Shown here piece by piece: positions 17,832-26,960 of a stretch of DNA of 34,843 bases. The notes under the pieces were generated by a model, which was given only the letters and a program-made list of their open reading frames with translations, was not told the origin of the DNA and did no database searches. The stretch's first letter is position 1, and each line of letters opens with the position of its first letter. Both the position numbers and the translations under genes were made by a program. Source of the stretch: a delta proteobacterium NaphS2. Lineage in GTDB: Bacteria > Desulfobacterota > DSM-4660 > Desulfatiglandales > Desulfatiglandaceae. The stretch is from positions 1 through 34,843 of the forward strand of contig ADZZ01000160.1 in assembly GCA_000179315.1 (NCBI GenBank), given 5' to 3'.

Positions 17832-18632
17832 TTATTGCAGGAACTGCATATTGAAGCCAACAAATATTTGCCATTCCGGCTGTCCGGCACCTTCATCCAG
17901 AACCGAGATCTGAGGTTCTATGAAGACGTTAAAAACCGTTTTATCCTTTTTAAACACCTGCCCGATGCCGATGCCCAACGGCACGCTGTAATCATCATTT
18001 TCCAGATTATACATCCAGATCGGCGCGGCACGCAAATAAGTTCCGCCTCCCAGCTGATAAAAGGCAAAGGGCTGTAACGCTCCCACATTAACATTTTCCC
18101 GATCACCTTCACCTGCAAAGCTCGCCTGCCACGTCAACAGGTAGCCGTATTGAAATTTATGCGAATTTGCGTTGAACAGCACGTTCGCAAAACCGGCCGA
18201 CCACTTTCCACTGCCCAATTGCTCCTCGCTGGCAGTGGGCGCCGTTAACTGTGGACCAATACCGAAGCTCACCGCCGGATTGCCCGTATCGATCAAATAA
18301 GCGGCGAATACATTAAGATCGCCGGTTCCGGTTTCCATATGGCCATCCGGTGTCGTGGGATAGGTATTGATGGGCAGCGAGGCCCGCATTAACCAGTTCG
18401 TCTTTGAAACCGAAAACGGTTGTGCATAACGAAACCAGAACTGATTGGCCCAATCGTCGGACTCCGTCAGTTCACCGATATAATAATTTTGGAGATTGAA
18501 CGCCTTCATATTGGCCAATGGATTGTTGGCTTGTGCAGCCGCATCGGCCTGATCCCGGGCAAGGGCCTCTCCGGATAACCAAAGTGCCGCCGCAAGGACT
18601 ACGAGGAGCAGACCCGCACCTTTTCTTTGCAT
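17832..18632 (-). CDS. Small outer-membrane beta-barrel protein
   Basis: The product is 266 aa with a signal peptide ending GEALA. The mature chain has alternating-residue amphipathic strands ([48 protein letters not shown]), strong in Tyr/Trp, and finishes [15 protein letters not shown], close to an outer-membrane sorting end. This points to a transporter-like or structural beta-barrel, possibly letting sulfated substrates into the periplasm; that role is inferred from its place between two sulfatase genes. I choose the ATG at 18632 because GGAG stands 7 nt upstream and the signal peptide starts there; an ATG at 18644 touches the upstream hairpin and has no ribosome site. A 3' stub of a second copy lies at 30509-30610. 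Confidence 0.75.
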   Translation of the reverse strand: MQRKGAGLLLVVLAAALWLSGEALARDQADAAAQANNPLANMKAFNLQNYYIGELTESDDWANQFWFRYAQPFSVSKTNWLMRASLPINTYPTTPDGHMETGTGDLNVFAAYLIDTGNPAVSFGIGPQLTAPTASEEQLGSGKWSAGFANVLFNANSHKFQYGYLLTWQASFAGEGDRENVNVGALQPFAFYQLGGGTYLRAAPIWMYNLENDDYSVPLGIGIGQVFKKDKTVFNVFIEPQISVLDEGAGQPEWQIFVGFNMQFLQ

Positions 18633-18645
18633 AAAAATCTCCATG

Positions 18646-18677
18646 CGGAAAAGCCATCCGAATGGGTGGCTTTTCCG
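18646..18677. other. Strong hairpin between large sulfatase and beta-barrel gene
   Basis: A 14-bp stem (CGGAAAAGCCATCC pairing with GGGTGGCTTTTCCG, one G-U) closes a 4-nt loop. It starts 17 bp after the sulfatase stop on the minus strand and ends just before the beta-barrel gene. Without a T tract it probably protects the upstream message or sets the expression ratio within the operon. Confidence 0.5.
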
Positions 18678-18694
18678 TTCTGGTCGGGAGAGGG

Positions 18695-21130
18695 TTAATG
18701 CTTCATCATCATGCGCTTGGCTTCGGCTTCCAGGTTCAGATAGGGTTCGCCCTTGACCGATACTCCCACGCCCTGGATGGTGCCGCCGGTGAACTTGCCC
18801 GGAGACTTGTACATCGAACTCACCGCGTCGCCGCTGTCATAGCCGACGCAGAGGCCATCACCGGACAGGGTGAACTTGCCCGGCTGAGTGCGCATCTTGC
18901 CGGACGCCGCCACCTTGTCGTCGACATAGAGCTTGGTCTCGCCCAGGGACTCGCCATGTTCGCCCTTGCCTGTCTTCTCGAACTCCATGCCCAGCGTGTA
19001 TTTACCCGGTTTCAGGGTCACGTTGGACTCGAACACCTGCTCCGGCTTGATGCCGAGGAAGTTGTACACGTAGTAGAGCTTCTTGTCCTTGATGAACAGC
19101 GTATGCCCACCGAAGCGTGAGCCGTGGGCGAAGATCACACCTTCGGTTTTGTCGGTGATCTCGACGTTGGCAAGGATTTTGTACGAACGGCCCCTAACGT
19201 TGACCGCCACGCCTTCCGGTACAGGCTCCGTATCCGGGTAGTAGATGTAGGTGTCGCGGGGAGGTTCATTGCTGGGACGCTTGACCAAGAGAAGATCCAA
19301 AGCAGAGCGGTCGTCCAGGGGCAGCACGTTGTTCTCTTTCGCTTGTTCCATCCAGAGATCTTTGAGTTCCTTGAGCTTATCCGGGTACTTGTCGGCGAGG
19401 TTGTTGGACTGCGAGCGGTCCTTCTCCAGGTGGTACAGCTCCCATTTGTCCTTGTCGTAGTGGCCCTTGCCGGACATCGGTGCGTGCACGGAGGCCGCAA
19501 ACCAACCATCCTTCCAGATGCCCCGCGTGCCGAACATCTCGTAGATCTGGACATGCTTTTTGGTCGGGGCCTCCGGCTTGGCATCAAACGTGTAGGCCAT
19601 GGAAACACCGTAGAGCGGGTACTGCTTCACTCCGTGATTGACCTTCGGCATCTCGAGGCCGGTGATCTCGAGCAGCGTCGGCACGATATCCGTTGAATGG
19701 TGGTACTGGTGGCGCAGCTCACCGCGGGCCTTGATGCCTTTGGGCCAGCTGATAACCAGCGGATCCGCGGTACCCCCCTCGTACTCTGAGTAGCGCTTGA
19801 ACATCTTGTAAGGCGCCGAGAAGGCCGCCGCCCAGCCGGTAGGGAAGTGTTCGTAGGTGTCGGGGCTGCCCAGCTTGTCGATGTACTTCATGTTGTCTTC
19901 GAGACTGTCCGGCCAGCCATTGAAGAATTTGTTCTCGTTCACGGAACCATTGGGCGTGCCCTCTCCGGAGGTACCGTTGTCGGCGGCGTAGAGGATGATG
20001 GTGTTCTCGTACTGCCCGGTTGCCTTCAGGTAGTCGATAATACGACCGATCTGATGGTCCGTGTAGGAGGAAAAGGCGGCAAAGACCTCTGCCATACGGT
20101 TGAAGAGCTTCTTTTCTTGGTCGTTCAGGGAAGCCCAGGGCCGTACGGCATCTGCCGGATTGGCCATGTCTTTCGGGATGGGATTTATGGCGGTGTTGAC
20201 GGTATTTTCGGGAATGATGCCTTTCTCCTTCATGCGCTTGGTTACCCACGCGCGATAGGCATCGTATCCGTCATCGAATTTGCCCTTGTATTTCTCTATC
20301 CATTCCTCGGGCACCTGGTGCGGCGCGTGGTTGGCGCCGGGACAGAACCACATGAACCATGGCTTGGACGGGTCGGAAGCGTTCTTGTTGCGGAGCATCT
20401 CGATTGCCTGCTCAGCAAGGTCCTTGGAAAGGTGGTAGCCGTCTTCCGGCATGTAAGGCTGTTCGATGAAATCGTTGTCCTTAACCAGGTCCGGATACCA
20501 TTGGTTGGTCTCGCCGCCGAGGAAGCCGTAGAAACGGTCCCAACCCTTCTGCAGCGGCCACTCGCCGCGGTAACCACCTGGCGCTACATCCTGCTCCGGC
20601 ACGTTGTGATCCTTGCCGAGCCATAAGGTGGCGTAGCCGTTGGCCTGCAACACTTCGGCAATGGTCGTTACCTGCTTGGGAAAGCGACCGCTCATGCCCG
20701 GGAATCCCTCCGAGCTTTCACTGATCGAGGCATACCCGTTGATCCAGTGGGTGCGACCGGTCTGCAGGGTGGAGCGTGTCGGCGAGCACAGGGCGGTGGT
20801 ATGCCAATTGGTGTAGGTCAACCCGTCGGCGGCGAGGCTGTCCAGCGTCGGCATCTTGATGCGGCCGCCGTAGGGAGACCAGGCCGCCTGGCCCGTATCG
20901 TCGTACAGAATGAAGAGAATATTCGGAGCGCCCTCCGGCGCCTTCTTGGGCATGAATGGTGCCCAATCCGGTTTGGAATCGCGGACATCCAGTTCAATCT
21001 TGCCCTTGAAGCCGCGCATGAGGTCAACTTCGTCACTGGCTTTAGAATCAGCACAAGCGTAACTCGAGCTAAACACCACCATAATTAGAGCGAGTAGCAA
21101 GACTAAAAAAGTTTTAGGCGTTGATTTCAT
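18695..21130 (-). CDS. Large arylsulfatase (type I, CSPTR motif)
   Basis: An 811-aa secreted sulfatase with a signal peptide ending near YACA. Signatures: LYDDTG metal site at about 75-80, formylglycine site LCSPTRS with C115, LGKDHN where most relatives have GKxH, and [11 protein letters not shown]. After the catalytic core (to about residue 620) it has an extra 180-residue C-terminal beta-rich domain ([22 protein letters not shown]), as in the long arylsulfatases of the Pseudomonas/rhizobial type. It acts on sulfate esters in the periplasm; the substrate is unknown. AAGGAGG precedes the ATG. It is second in the unit, 16 bp after the ABM gene, and downstream of a sigma-54-type promoter. Confidence 0.93.
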   Translation of the reverse strand: MKSTPKTFLVLLLALIMVVFSSSYACADSKASDEVDLMRGFKGKIELDVRDSKPDWAPFMPKKAPEGAPNILFILYDDTGQAAWSPYGGRIKMPTLDSLAADGLTYTNWHTTALCSPTRSTLQTGRTHWINGYASISESSEGFPGMSGRFPKQVTTIAEVLQANGYATLWLGKDHNVPEQDVAPGGYRGEWPLQKGWDRFYGFLGGETNQWYPDLVKDNDFIEQPYMPEDGYHLSKDLAEQAIEMLRNKNASDPSKPWFMWFCPGANHAPHQVPEEWIEKYKGKFDDGYDAYRAWVTKRMKEKGIIPENTVNTAINPIPKDMANPADAVRPWASLNDQEKKLFNRMAEVFAAFSSYTDHQIGRIIDYLKATGQYENTIILYAADNGTSGEGTPNGSVNENKFFNGWPDSLEDNMKYIDKLGSPDTYEHFPTGWAAAFSAPYKMFKRYSEYEGGTADPLVISWPKGIKARGELRHQYHHSTDIVPTLLEITGLEMPKVNHGVKQYPLYGVSMAYTFDAKPEAPTKKHVQIYEMFGTRGIWKDGWFAASVHAPMSGKGHYDKDKWELYHLEKDRSQSNNLADKYPDKLKELKDLWMEQAKENNVLPLDDRSALDLLLVKRPSNEPPRDTYIYYPDTEPVPEGVAVNVRGRSYKILANVEITDKTEGVIFAHGSRFGGHTLFIKDKKLYYVYNFLGIKPEQVFESNVTLKPGKYTLGMEFEKTGKGEHGESLGETKLYVDDKVAASGKMRTQPGKFTLSGDGLCVGYDSGDAVSSMYKSPGKFTGGTIQGVGVSVKGEPYLNLEAEAKRMMMKH

Positions 21131-21146
21131 TTTTGGTTCCTCCTTT

Positions 21147-21509
21147 TCATTCCCTGCCGTTTGATTTTGGTGACCAATGTTCTAATTCCGTTGGGCGGCT
21201 AACCGTGTGAACCAGAATTTCCGGCGGCCGCCGCATAAGACTGCCGGCCCCCCTCAATACCGTGAAAATATCAGACTGCTGGTGGTCATCCCAATCCTTT
21301 TGGCTCGCCCACTCCTCAACCATCAAAAAATCATTTTCATTCTCGGCATTCAGGTAAAACCCTAAGTTCAAGCATCCGTTCTCCTTTCTCACGTGTTGAG
21401 CAATGGAAAAAACGGTTTGGAAAAGCTCTTTGTGTTTTTCAGGTCTCACCTTCATTTTAACGATTATAGTGACCATCGGATTTGGAGATTTTTCCATATG
21501 ATTGTTCAT
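21147..21509 (-). CDS. ABM-family (YgiN-like) putative monooxygenase
   Basis: A 120-aa cytosolic protein with the antibiotic-biosynthesis-monooxygenase ferredoxin-like fold: MVTIIVKMKVRPEKHKELF, then ENGCLNLGFYL and FLMVEEWASQKDWDDHQQS. Members oxidise quinols or act on aromatic compounds without a cofactor, but many are uncharacterised. It is first in the sulfatase unit, so it may treat a phenolic released by aryl-sulfate cleavage; this is inference. The start is unsure: no clear ribosome site precedes the ATG at 21509, and the ATG of MVTIIV (21476) would give a compact ABM domain. It lies about 25 bp downstream of the predicted transcription start of the sigma-54 promoter. Confidence 0.8.
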   Translation of the reverse strand: MNNHMEKSPNPMVTIIVKMKVRPEKHKELFQTVFSIAQHVRKENGCLNLGFYLNAENENDFLMVEEWASQKDWDDHQQSDIFTVLRGAGSLMRRPPEILVHTVSRPTELEHWSPKSNGRE

Positions 21510-21542
21510 TCTTTATTAAGTTTGAGTAAATAGATTTCAATT

Positions 21543-21559
21543 ATCAAGATCCGTGCCAA
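21543..21559 (-). promoter_or_regulatory. Sigma-54 (RpoN) promoter ahead of the sulfatase unit
   Basis: The minus strand reads TTGGCACGGATCTTGAT. It has the invariant GG of the -24 box (TGGCACG) and TTGA in place of TTGC at -12, with the required 10-bp spacing between GG and the -12 doublet. Only the final C of the doublet differs from consensus. The transcription start would fall near 21531, just before the ABM gene. Confidence 0.65.
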
Positions 21560-21661
21560 CTCTTCACGATAACAATCAGTATATTTAGTCCATTGATTTT
21601 CCAGCACATAATTTTCATCTGCCGAATTCCCGAAGCCGTTTTGGGAACATAATTTTCAGTG

Positions 21662-21687
21662 AAATATCGAAAAATCGTTAAATATCG
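21662..21687. repeat. Direct repeat, possible activator site upstream of the sigma-54 promoter
   Basis: AAATATCG occurs twice, at 21662-21669 and 21680-21687, 18 bp apart, about 100 bp upstream of the -24 box. That is the usual distance for enhancer sites of sigma-54 activators. A second 12-bp direct repeat (ACATAATTTTCA, near 21606 and 21648) lies between it and the promoter. Confidence 0.35.
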
Positions 21688-21697
21688 CGGGAATAAT

Positions 21698-22121
21698 TTA
21701 TGGTTTCCGAATTTCGAGCTTGCGAATGCGGGACCGCAGGGTGGAAGGATTCAAACCTAAAATAAGGGCGGCGCCTTTGGGGCCGTTGATGCGCCAGTGG
21801 GTCGATTGGAGCACCCCTACGATGTGATCTTTTTCGATCTCTTGCAGACTTTTTAACCGGGATTCCACGCGTTCACGAGACGCCCCGGAAAGGTCATCCG
21901 CCAAACGTAGCGTGGGACCTGAACTGTTGATAACCGCCCTCTCGATCACGTTCAGCAACTCCCGCACATTTCCGGGCCAGGAATAGTCCATCAGCTTTTT
22001 GGCAACTCTCTCCGGTATCCGTCCAATTGACTTGCCCATCCGTTTGGATGCTTTCTCCACAAAAAACCGTGCCAGCAAAGGAATATCTTCGGAACGTTTT
22101 CGCAAGGGCGGCACCATGATG
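21698..22121 (-). pseudogene. 3' remnant of a sigma-54-dependent (FhlA/NtrC-like) activator
   Basis: Only the last 140 or so codons survive. They read IMVPPLRKRSEDIP, then the AAA+ end motif YSWPGNVREL, a linker, and a Fis-type helix-turn-helix ending INGPKGAALILGLNPSTLRSR, which closely follows the FhlA style. The Walker A, GAFTGA and sensor regions are all missing, so the piece cannot activate transcription. Codons upstream of IMVPPL are unrelated and are the complement of the NRPS fragment, which places the break near 22118-22125. Because it sits next to a sigma-54 promoter, it may be what is left of that promoter's own regulator. Confidence 0.85.
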
Positions 22122-25100
22122 TTTCTGGACACCGATCTGCCCGAAGCGCTCATCACTCACATGCTCAAGGACGCCCAACCGGTGGTGATTCTTACACGGG
22201 GGCAGAAATGATTCCGTGACCTGTCGACCCTCGACCTTCTGAACCTGCCCAATAATCTGCCAAATGGTAGTCTGCCGCCTTGGCTGGACGACCCGTCAGA
22301 ACATCTCGCAACCATCTTTTACACGAGTGGAACCACCGGCAGGCCCAAGGGGGTCGAGTGTCCCCACGCAGGCTACGTAAACCTGGCCCTCAGTTACGCG
22401 GATTATTTCGATCTTATTCCTGGCATGGACGCAACCTCCCTCACCTCATCCATGGGATACGACGGCAGCATTTCCGAAATGTACAGCGCCTGGGTGTCCG
22501 GCTGCGCCGTGGTTATGCTGACCAAGGAACAGATACGGTCTGGTCCTGATCTTGTTCCCATGCTATGTGAGGCCGAGGTCACGGTGCTCTTCTGCCCGCC
22601 GGTGCTGTTGACCACCTTGACTTCAACCCCGGAGGTGGATCTTCCCTATCCCTTGTGCCGTTACGTAGTGCCGGCGGGCGAAGCCTTCCCGGATTCACTG
22701 GTCGAGCCATGGACCCGTGGCAGGCGGCAGATTATCAATACCTACGGTCCTACGGAGGCGAGCACCGACACAAGCCGGCAGAGTCTTCGACCGGGGGAAC
22801 CGGTCACCATCGGCTCTCCTTTTGCCAACGTCACCTATGTCATTCTCGAGGTGGGACAGCTTCGTGCACTGCCCCACGGAGAAGCGGGAGAACTCTGCAT
22901 CGGCGGGGTTCATGTGGCGCGGGGCTATCGCAACCTACCACAGCAAACCGCTCAAAAGTTTATCATGCATCCTCAATTCGGCCGCCTCTACCGCACCGGG
23001 GATAAATGTAGAATCGACATTCATTCACAACGCGTTCATTTTATCGGCCGAATCGACGCACAGCTCAAAGTGCGCGGACACCGTGTGGAAATTCAGGCCG
23101 TTGAAGACATTCTTCAGGCACAGTTTCGTGAGATTGAGGCCGCTGTCCTGGATTATCAAAATGAAGAGTTGGTCGCATTTGTTACAGCGCCGTCCAAGGC
23201 AAAAACCGATTTTTCGGATGTCAAGCCGGCACCGGATAAGTGGGAAGCTCAGGTCACCGCGACGCTTGAAAAACAGCTTCCGGCGCCCTCAGTTCCGTCA
23301 AGGATCTTTCTGGTGAAGAAATTCATTATGAAAGCCCATGTCGGGAAAAATCGACCGGTCACGCCTCCCCAGCCTTTCTCAATTGCAGGTAACCGGAGAA
23401 CTGGATACGAAAAAAACGCAAACAAAAAGGCACATCACGGCACAAAAATCAATGACAGGAAAGGCTATATCGCCGAAGAGGGATCAAGAAGTCCCACCCG
23501 GCTGTGGCGAAGTGTTGAAGATCTGCAGAGACGTTTTCGAAACCCCTTTGGGGTGGGACGATGTGTTCGCCGACAACGGCGGGCACTCCATCGTCATCGC
23601 CCGGTTGACACAGCGCCTGCAGAAGGCGGGCTGGGCGGTGTCGGTCCGAGCGCTTCTTAGCGACTGCGACACCCCGCGAAAAGTGGCGGTCGACCGCGTC
23701 AGCATCACCAGGAAATTCATGTCTCCGCTGATGCCGTCCAATCTGGTGCTGACTTTGTCGAACGCGATGAGGCGGCTGCGAGGGTGCTGTCATTACGGCA
23801 TTTCACCTTTTTGCAGGTACTTTTTCTAGCAATCATCTACGCTCCCGCCCTTTTGGGCTTTTTGGGAGCCATTGCTTTTTCGGAGATCGGCGAGTTTTTC
23901 ATGACAGCCCACTTATGGCAATTCCTTGCCTTCGGGTTTCTGCTATATCTGTCGGCCCTCGTCCTCCCTTTTGTCGTCTTGCTCTGGGTCATTCTGATCA
24001 AGCGCTTCATGGACAGGAGCATTTTTGGCAACTCCGTAAGGCCGGGCACTTACCCGAAATGGAGTCGGATGTATTTGCGGATCTGGTGCATGGAGCGGCT
24101 GGAGATGCTGGTGCTTCGGCTACTGGGCGTTTTATTTCGCAGTACCCCGCTCACGGCTTACGTGTTGCGACGACTTGGGGCGAGCGTGGGACGCAATCTT
24201 CATTGCGCGCAGGATGTCGCCCTTTCGGGCCCGCTGGAACTGCTCTCCATAGAAAACGACGTCACAATTCAGACCGGCGCTTGCATCCAAGTGTCACGAT
24301 GGGTGGGAGAAGAGTTGATTGTGGGGCCGGTTACCCTTGAAAACGGCTGCAAGATCGGCATGCGGGCAGCCGTATCCGGTCATGTGATCGTGGGACGAAA
24401 CGCCTGGATAACCCCCCTTACACCCATCCTGGGCAATGTAGGGGCAAATGAAATGTGGGAAGGCGCTCCGGCGCGATTGGCCGTCAGATTCACTGGGCTT
24501 AAACGCACGGCGCACCACTGTCGCTCCACGTGCCCGGTGTGGTTCCTGGAAATTTTGAATATTTTGATGCAGATCTTTCTGGACTTGTTTACCGTACTCG
24601 TTCCCACTGCCGCAGTCACGTGGTTCGTCGCCACATTCATTCCGGTCAGGGAAACAGCGCTGGCTAGTGTTTATTTCAAAATTACCCCGCTTTTGGAAAT
24701 CGTTGGGCAAATAGGTCTGTACGCATTCATTACCACATGGGTCACCCTGGTTCTGGTCTTGTTGCTGGGCTGCCTGTTTATTCGTTCCACCCCTGCTTCG
24801 CCGGGGCTCTATCCCACACACGGGCTGAAGACTGCGCTCCTCTTGTACAGGCTCAAAAAGATGAATCAGATCCAGCGTCTCTGGACATGGACCATTTTTG
24901 GACAGTACCTCCGGGCGCTTGCGGGTTTGCATTTTACACGCGTGGGTGGCTCGGAATGCGACGTCATGCACAACCTTGTTCCGGAACTTGCCAGCGCCCA
25001 CGCTCAGGTTTTCTGGGCCCACGGCTGCTTCACCAACATGCTCGACGAGGAGGCCGGGCATCTGAAAATTCGGCAGCTGGACATGCCCGCGAACTTCTTC

Positions 25101-26088
25101 AGCAGCAACAATTGTGTGGCGGGGTCCGGGTATTTCCCGACCAACTTCCTGCTTGGCGTCTCCACGCCGGGAAGCGACATTCGGTTCAGGCGCCAGATGC
25201 CAGATGCGCTCACGCATCGGTCCGCCGATTACGGTGGCCGGAAATCCCCCAATAAAATTTGCAGGCGCTGATTTTGAATTGGAAAATGAAGCGCAACACC
25301 CCGCGACCTTTTCCCTCTTTTTGGGACGCGTCTTCTTAAATGATCTTTTCGGCATCGGCTTTCTGCGCTCCGCGGATGTTCTGGCCTATGCTGTCTTATA
25401 CACCCTGCTGTTGCGCCTGGGGGCCGGCCCGGTCATGAGTGCCCTTCTCGCCCTGATTTTCACTGAATTCGTCCTCGTCCTGTCCGGCATTTTGACCAAG
25501 AAAGCGCTGGTGGGAAGCCGGTGGGGCTCCAATCACAAGACACCTTTCTGGTCATGGCGCCATTTTATGTATTTTTTTGCTCAGGACTGCTTTTTTGCCT
25601 GGTGCAGGATCCCGTTGCGGGTTCTGGCCGGTACGGTACTCTCGAATACAATATTGCGCCGGATGGGATGCAGAATCGGCAAACGAACCATCCTCGCCTC
25701 ACCCATGCAGGCCTTTGACTGGAACGCGGTGAATTTTGGCGACGACTGTTATATCTCCGGTCTTCTGCAGTTCCACACCCTGGAGAACATGACCTTGAAG
25801 GTCAAAGAAACCCGGATTCGGAACGGCTGCACCGTGAATTCCGGTGTAACCCTCATGGGCGGAGCGGTCATGGAGAACGCAACCACCCTGTTGCCGCTCT
25901 GCATGGTGCTGAAGGAGATGCATCTGCCGACAGGGACCTACTGGGGGAGCCCCGCGGAACCCTACGCCGGCAATCAAGACCTATCTTGCTGCGATATTGC
26001 GCTAGATGCCGGTTTGAAATCGAAATGCTCCCCGGAAATATTAAAAGGCGAAAAAAGACCTTGCATCACCTGTCACGATTCCAGATGA
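22122..26088 (+). pseudogene. Degraded Pls/PosA-type membrane NRPS (poly-amino-acid synthetase)
   Basis: The gene begins abruptly inside the adenylation domain (LDTDLPEALITHML, the A2 region). It then shows YTSGTTGRPKGV (A3), SMGYDGS with the amino-acid-binding Asp, NTYGPTE (A5), GELCIGGVHVARGY (A6), YRTGD (A7) and KVRGHRVE (A8). The A10-like SGKIDR and a carrier domain (DDVFADNGGHS, with its Ser) follow in a shifted frame. The C-terminal 750 residues alternate membrane helices with three hexapeptide-like domains, the plan of epsilon-poly-lysine synthetase. Lesions: lost 5' end, in-frame TGA at 22209-22211, frameshift near 23335-23345, frameshift at 23690-23720, and a 7-bp duplication at 25192-25205. 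It cannot make a whole protein. The stop overlaps the next ATG (ATGA). Confidence 0.88.
25192..25205 (+). repeat. 7-bp tandem duplication causing a frameshift
   Basis: GCCAGAT is present twice in direct succession. Deleting one copy restores one frame reading RRQMRSRIGPPITVAGNPP across the second hexapeptide-like domain of the NRPS. The duplication is therefore the cause of this frameshift. Confidence 0.8.
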
Positions 26089-26650
26089 ACGAATACGATG
26101 GCCGTTCAGTCAAAAGCCTTTTCGCCGTGCACTCACGGGATGTGACACCGACGTCCGCGCATCATGCAGTTTGCGTCATTTATGCGCCGGTTTCGCGCGA
26201 TCCTGAAATGACAAGGATATGCGCGTCCATTTTGTCGGATACCGAGCGGATGCCTGGTTCAGTTTTTCCTCCTGCCGGCTCGGTTTTTTGGGCGCCTGGT
26301 CTTTGAAATACGCCATCGGCGTCGATATCGAGGATCGAGCGAGGCATTTGAAAGCGCTCGATCTGGCGAACCACTATTTTTCAAAAGACGAAACGAATGC
26401 AATCAAAAGAGTCGAAAATCACAAACGGATGAGGACTTTTTTTCGGTTGTGGAGCCTCAAGGAAGCGGCATTAAAATCCATCGGCGAAGGATTGCCATTC
26501 GGGCTCGATGCTTTTGAATTCGAACTGGCACCATCGCCGCGCATCGTTCATGCACCCCCCGAGTGGGGAGGAGCAAAGCGGTTCAAAGCCCACACCATAG
26601 AGAGTACGACTGGCAGTTGCGCGGCCCTGGTGATTCGCAAACGGGCCTGA
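26085..26650 (+). pseudogene. Sfp-type 4'-phosphopantetheinyl transferase, frameshifted and internally deleted
   Basis: The ATG overlaps the NRPS stop codon, so it was translationally coupled to it. The first frame gives MNEYDGRSVKS through SILSDTER, the conserved start of an Sfp-type enzyme; the following RADAWFSF, RLGFLGA and SLK, which match the next conserved block, are in another frame. This runs straight into IGVDIED (Mg-binding Asp and Glu) and FRLWSLKEAALKSIGEGL, the P-Pant transferase core. The stretch between the two blocks, normally about 50-70 residues including the SH-T/S motif, is missing. At about 188 codons it is shorter than the usual 220-240. It would have loaded phosphopantetheine onto the NRPS carrier Ser. 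Both partners are broken. Confidence 0.8.
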
Positions 26651-26663
26651 TGAAACGGGGTTG

Positions 26664-26695
26664 GTCTCAAGTCCTTCGCAATTTGAGACTTTTTT
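26664..26695 (+). terminator. Terminator of the NRPS/PPTase operon
   Basis: GTCTCAA pairs with TTGAGAC (7 bp, extendable by G-U) around a 12-nt loop and is followed by T6. It lies 14 bp after the PPTase stop. The next 265 bp to the glucosaminidase gene are AT-rich and hold no gene I can support. Confidence 0.75.
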
Positions 26696-26960
26696 CTCAC
26701 ATCTGATATGAAACATCTGCTATAACGCTTGAAATGAGGAATTCGTTTATGTATATTTTCTGCTGAACAATGTTCTGATGATATAAAACTGTTAAGCTTT
26801 GACCAAGCAATTCAACCAGTGCCAGATTCATCAGCGTGAAAACGCCACCATGGTGTATTAGAGAATTATCATTAATAAGCGTGTATGCTGATGCATCCGG
26901 GCGGTCAACTCTGACACCGGTACAGCAACTACATTCCACAGAAAACTCTGGAGCAAGCCG

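Noticed and set aside
22209-22211. TGA as a possible selenocysteine codon
   Set aside because: A-domains have no selenocysteine at this place, and the gene has several other lesions.
24294-25355. 353-codon minus-strand open frame opposite the NRPS
   Set aside because: Composition is that of a shadow; the plus strand carries the membrane/hexapeptide protein.
26697-26939. 80-codon minus-strand frame in the gap before the glucosaminidase
   Set aside because: No ribosome site, no recognisable motif, AT-rich gap; unsupported.
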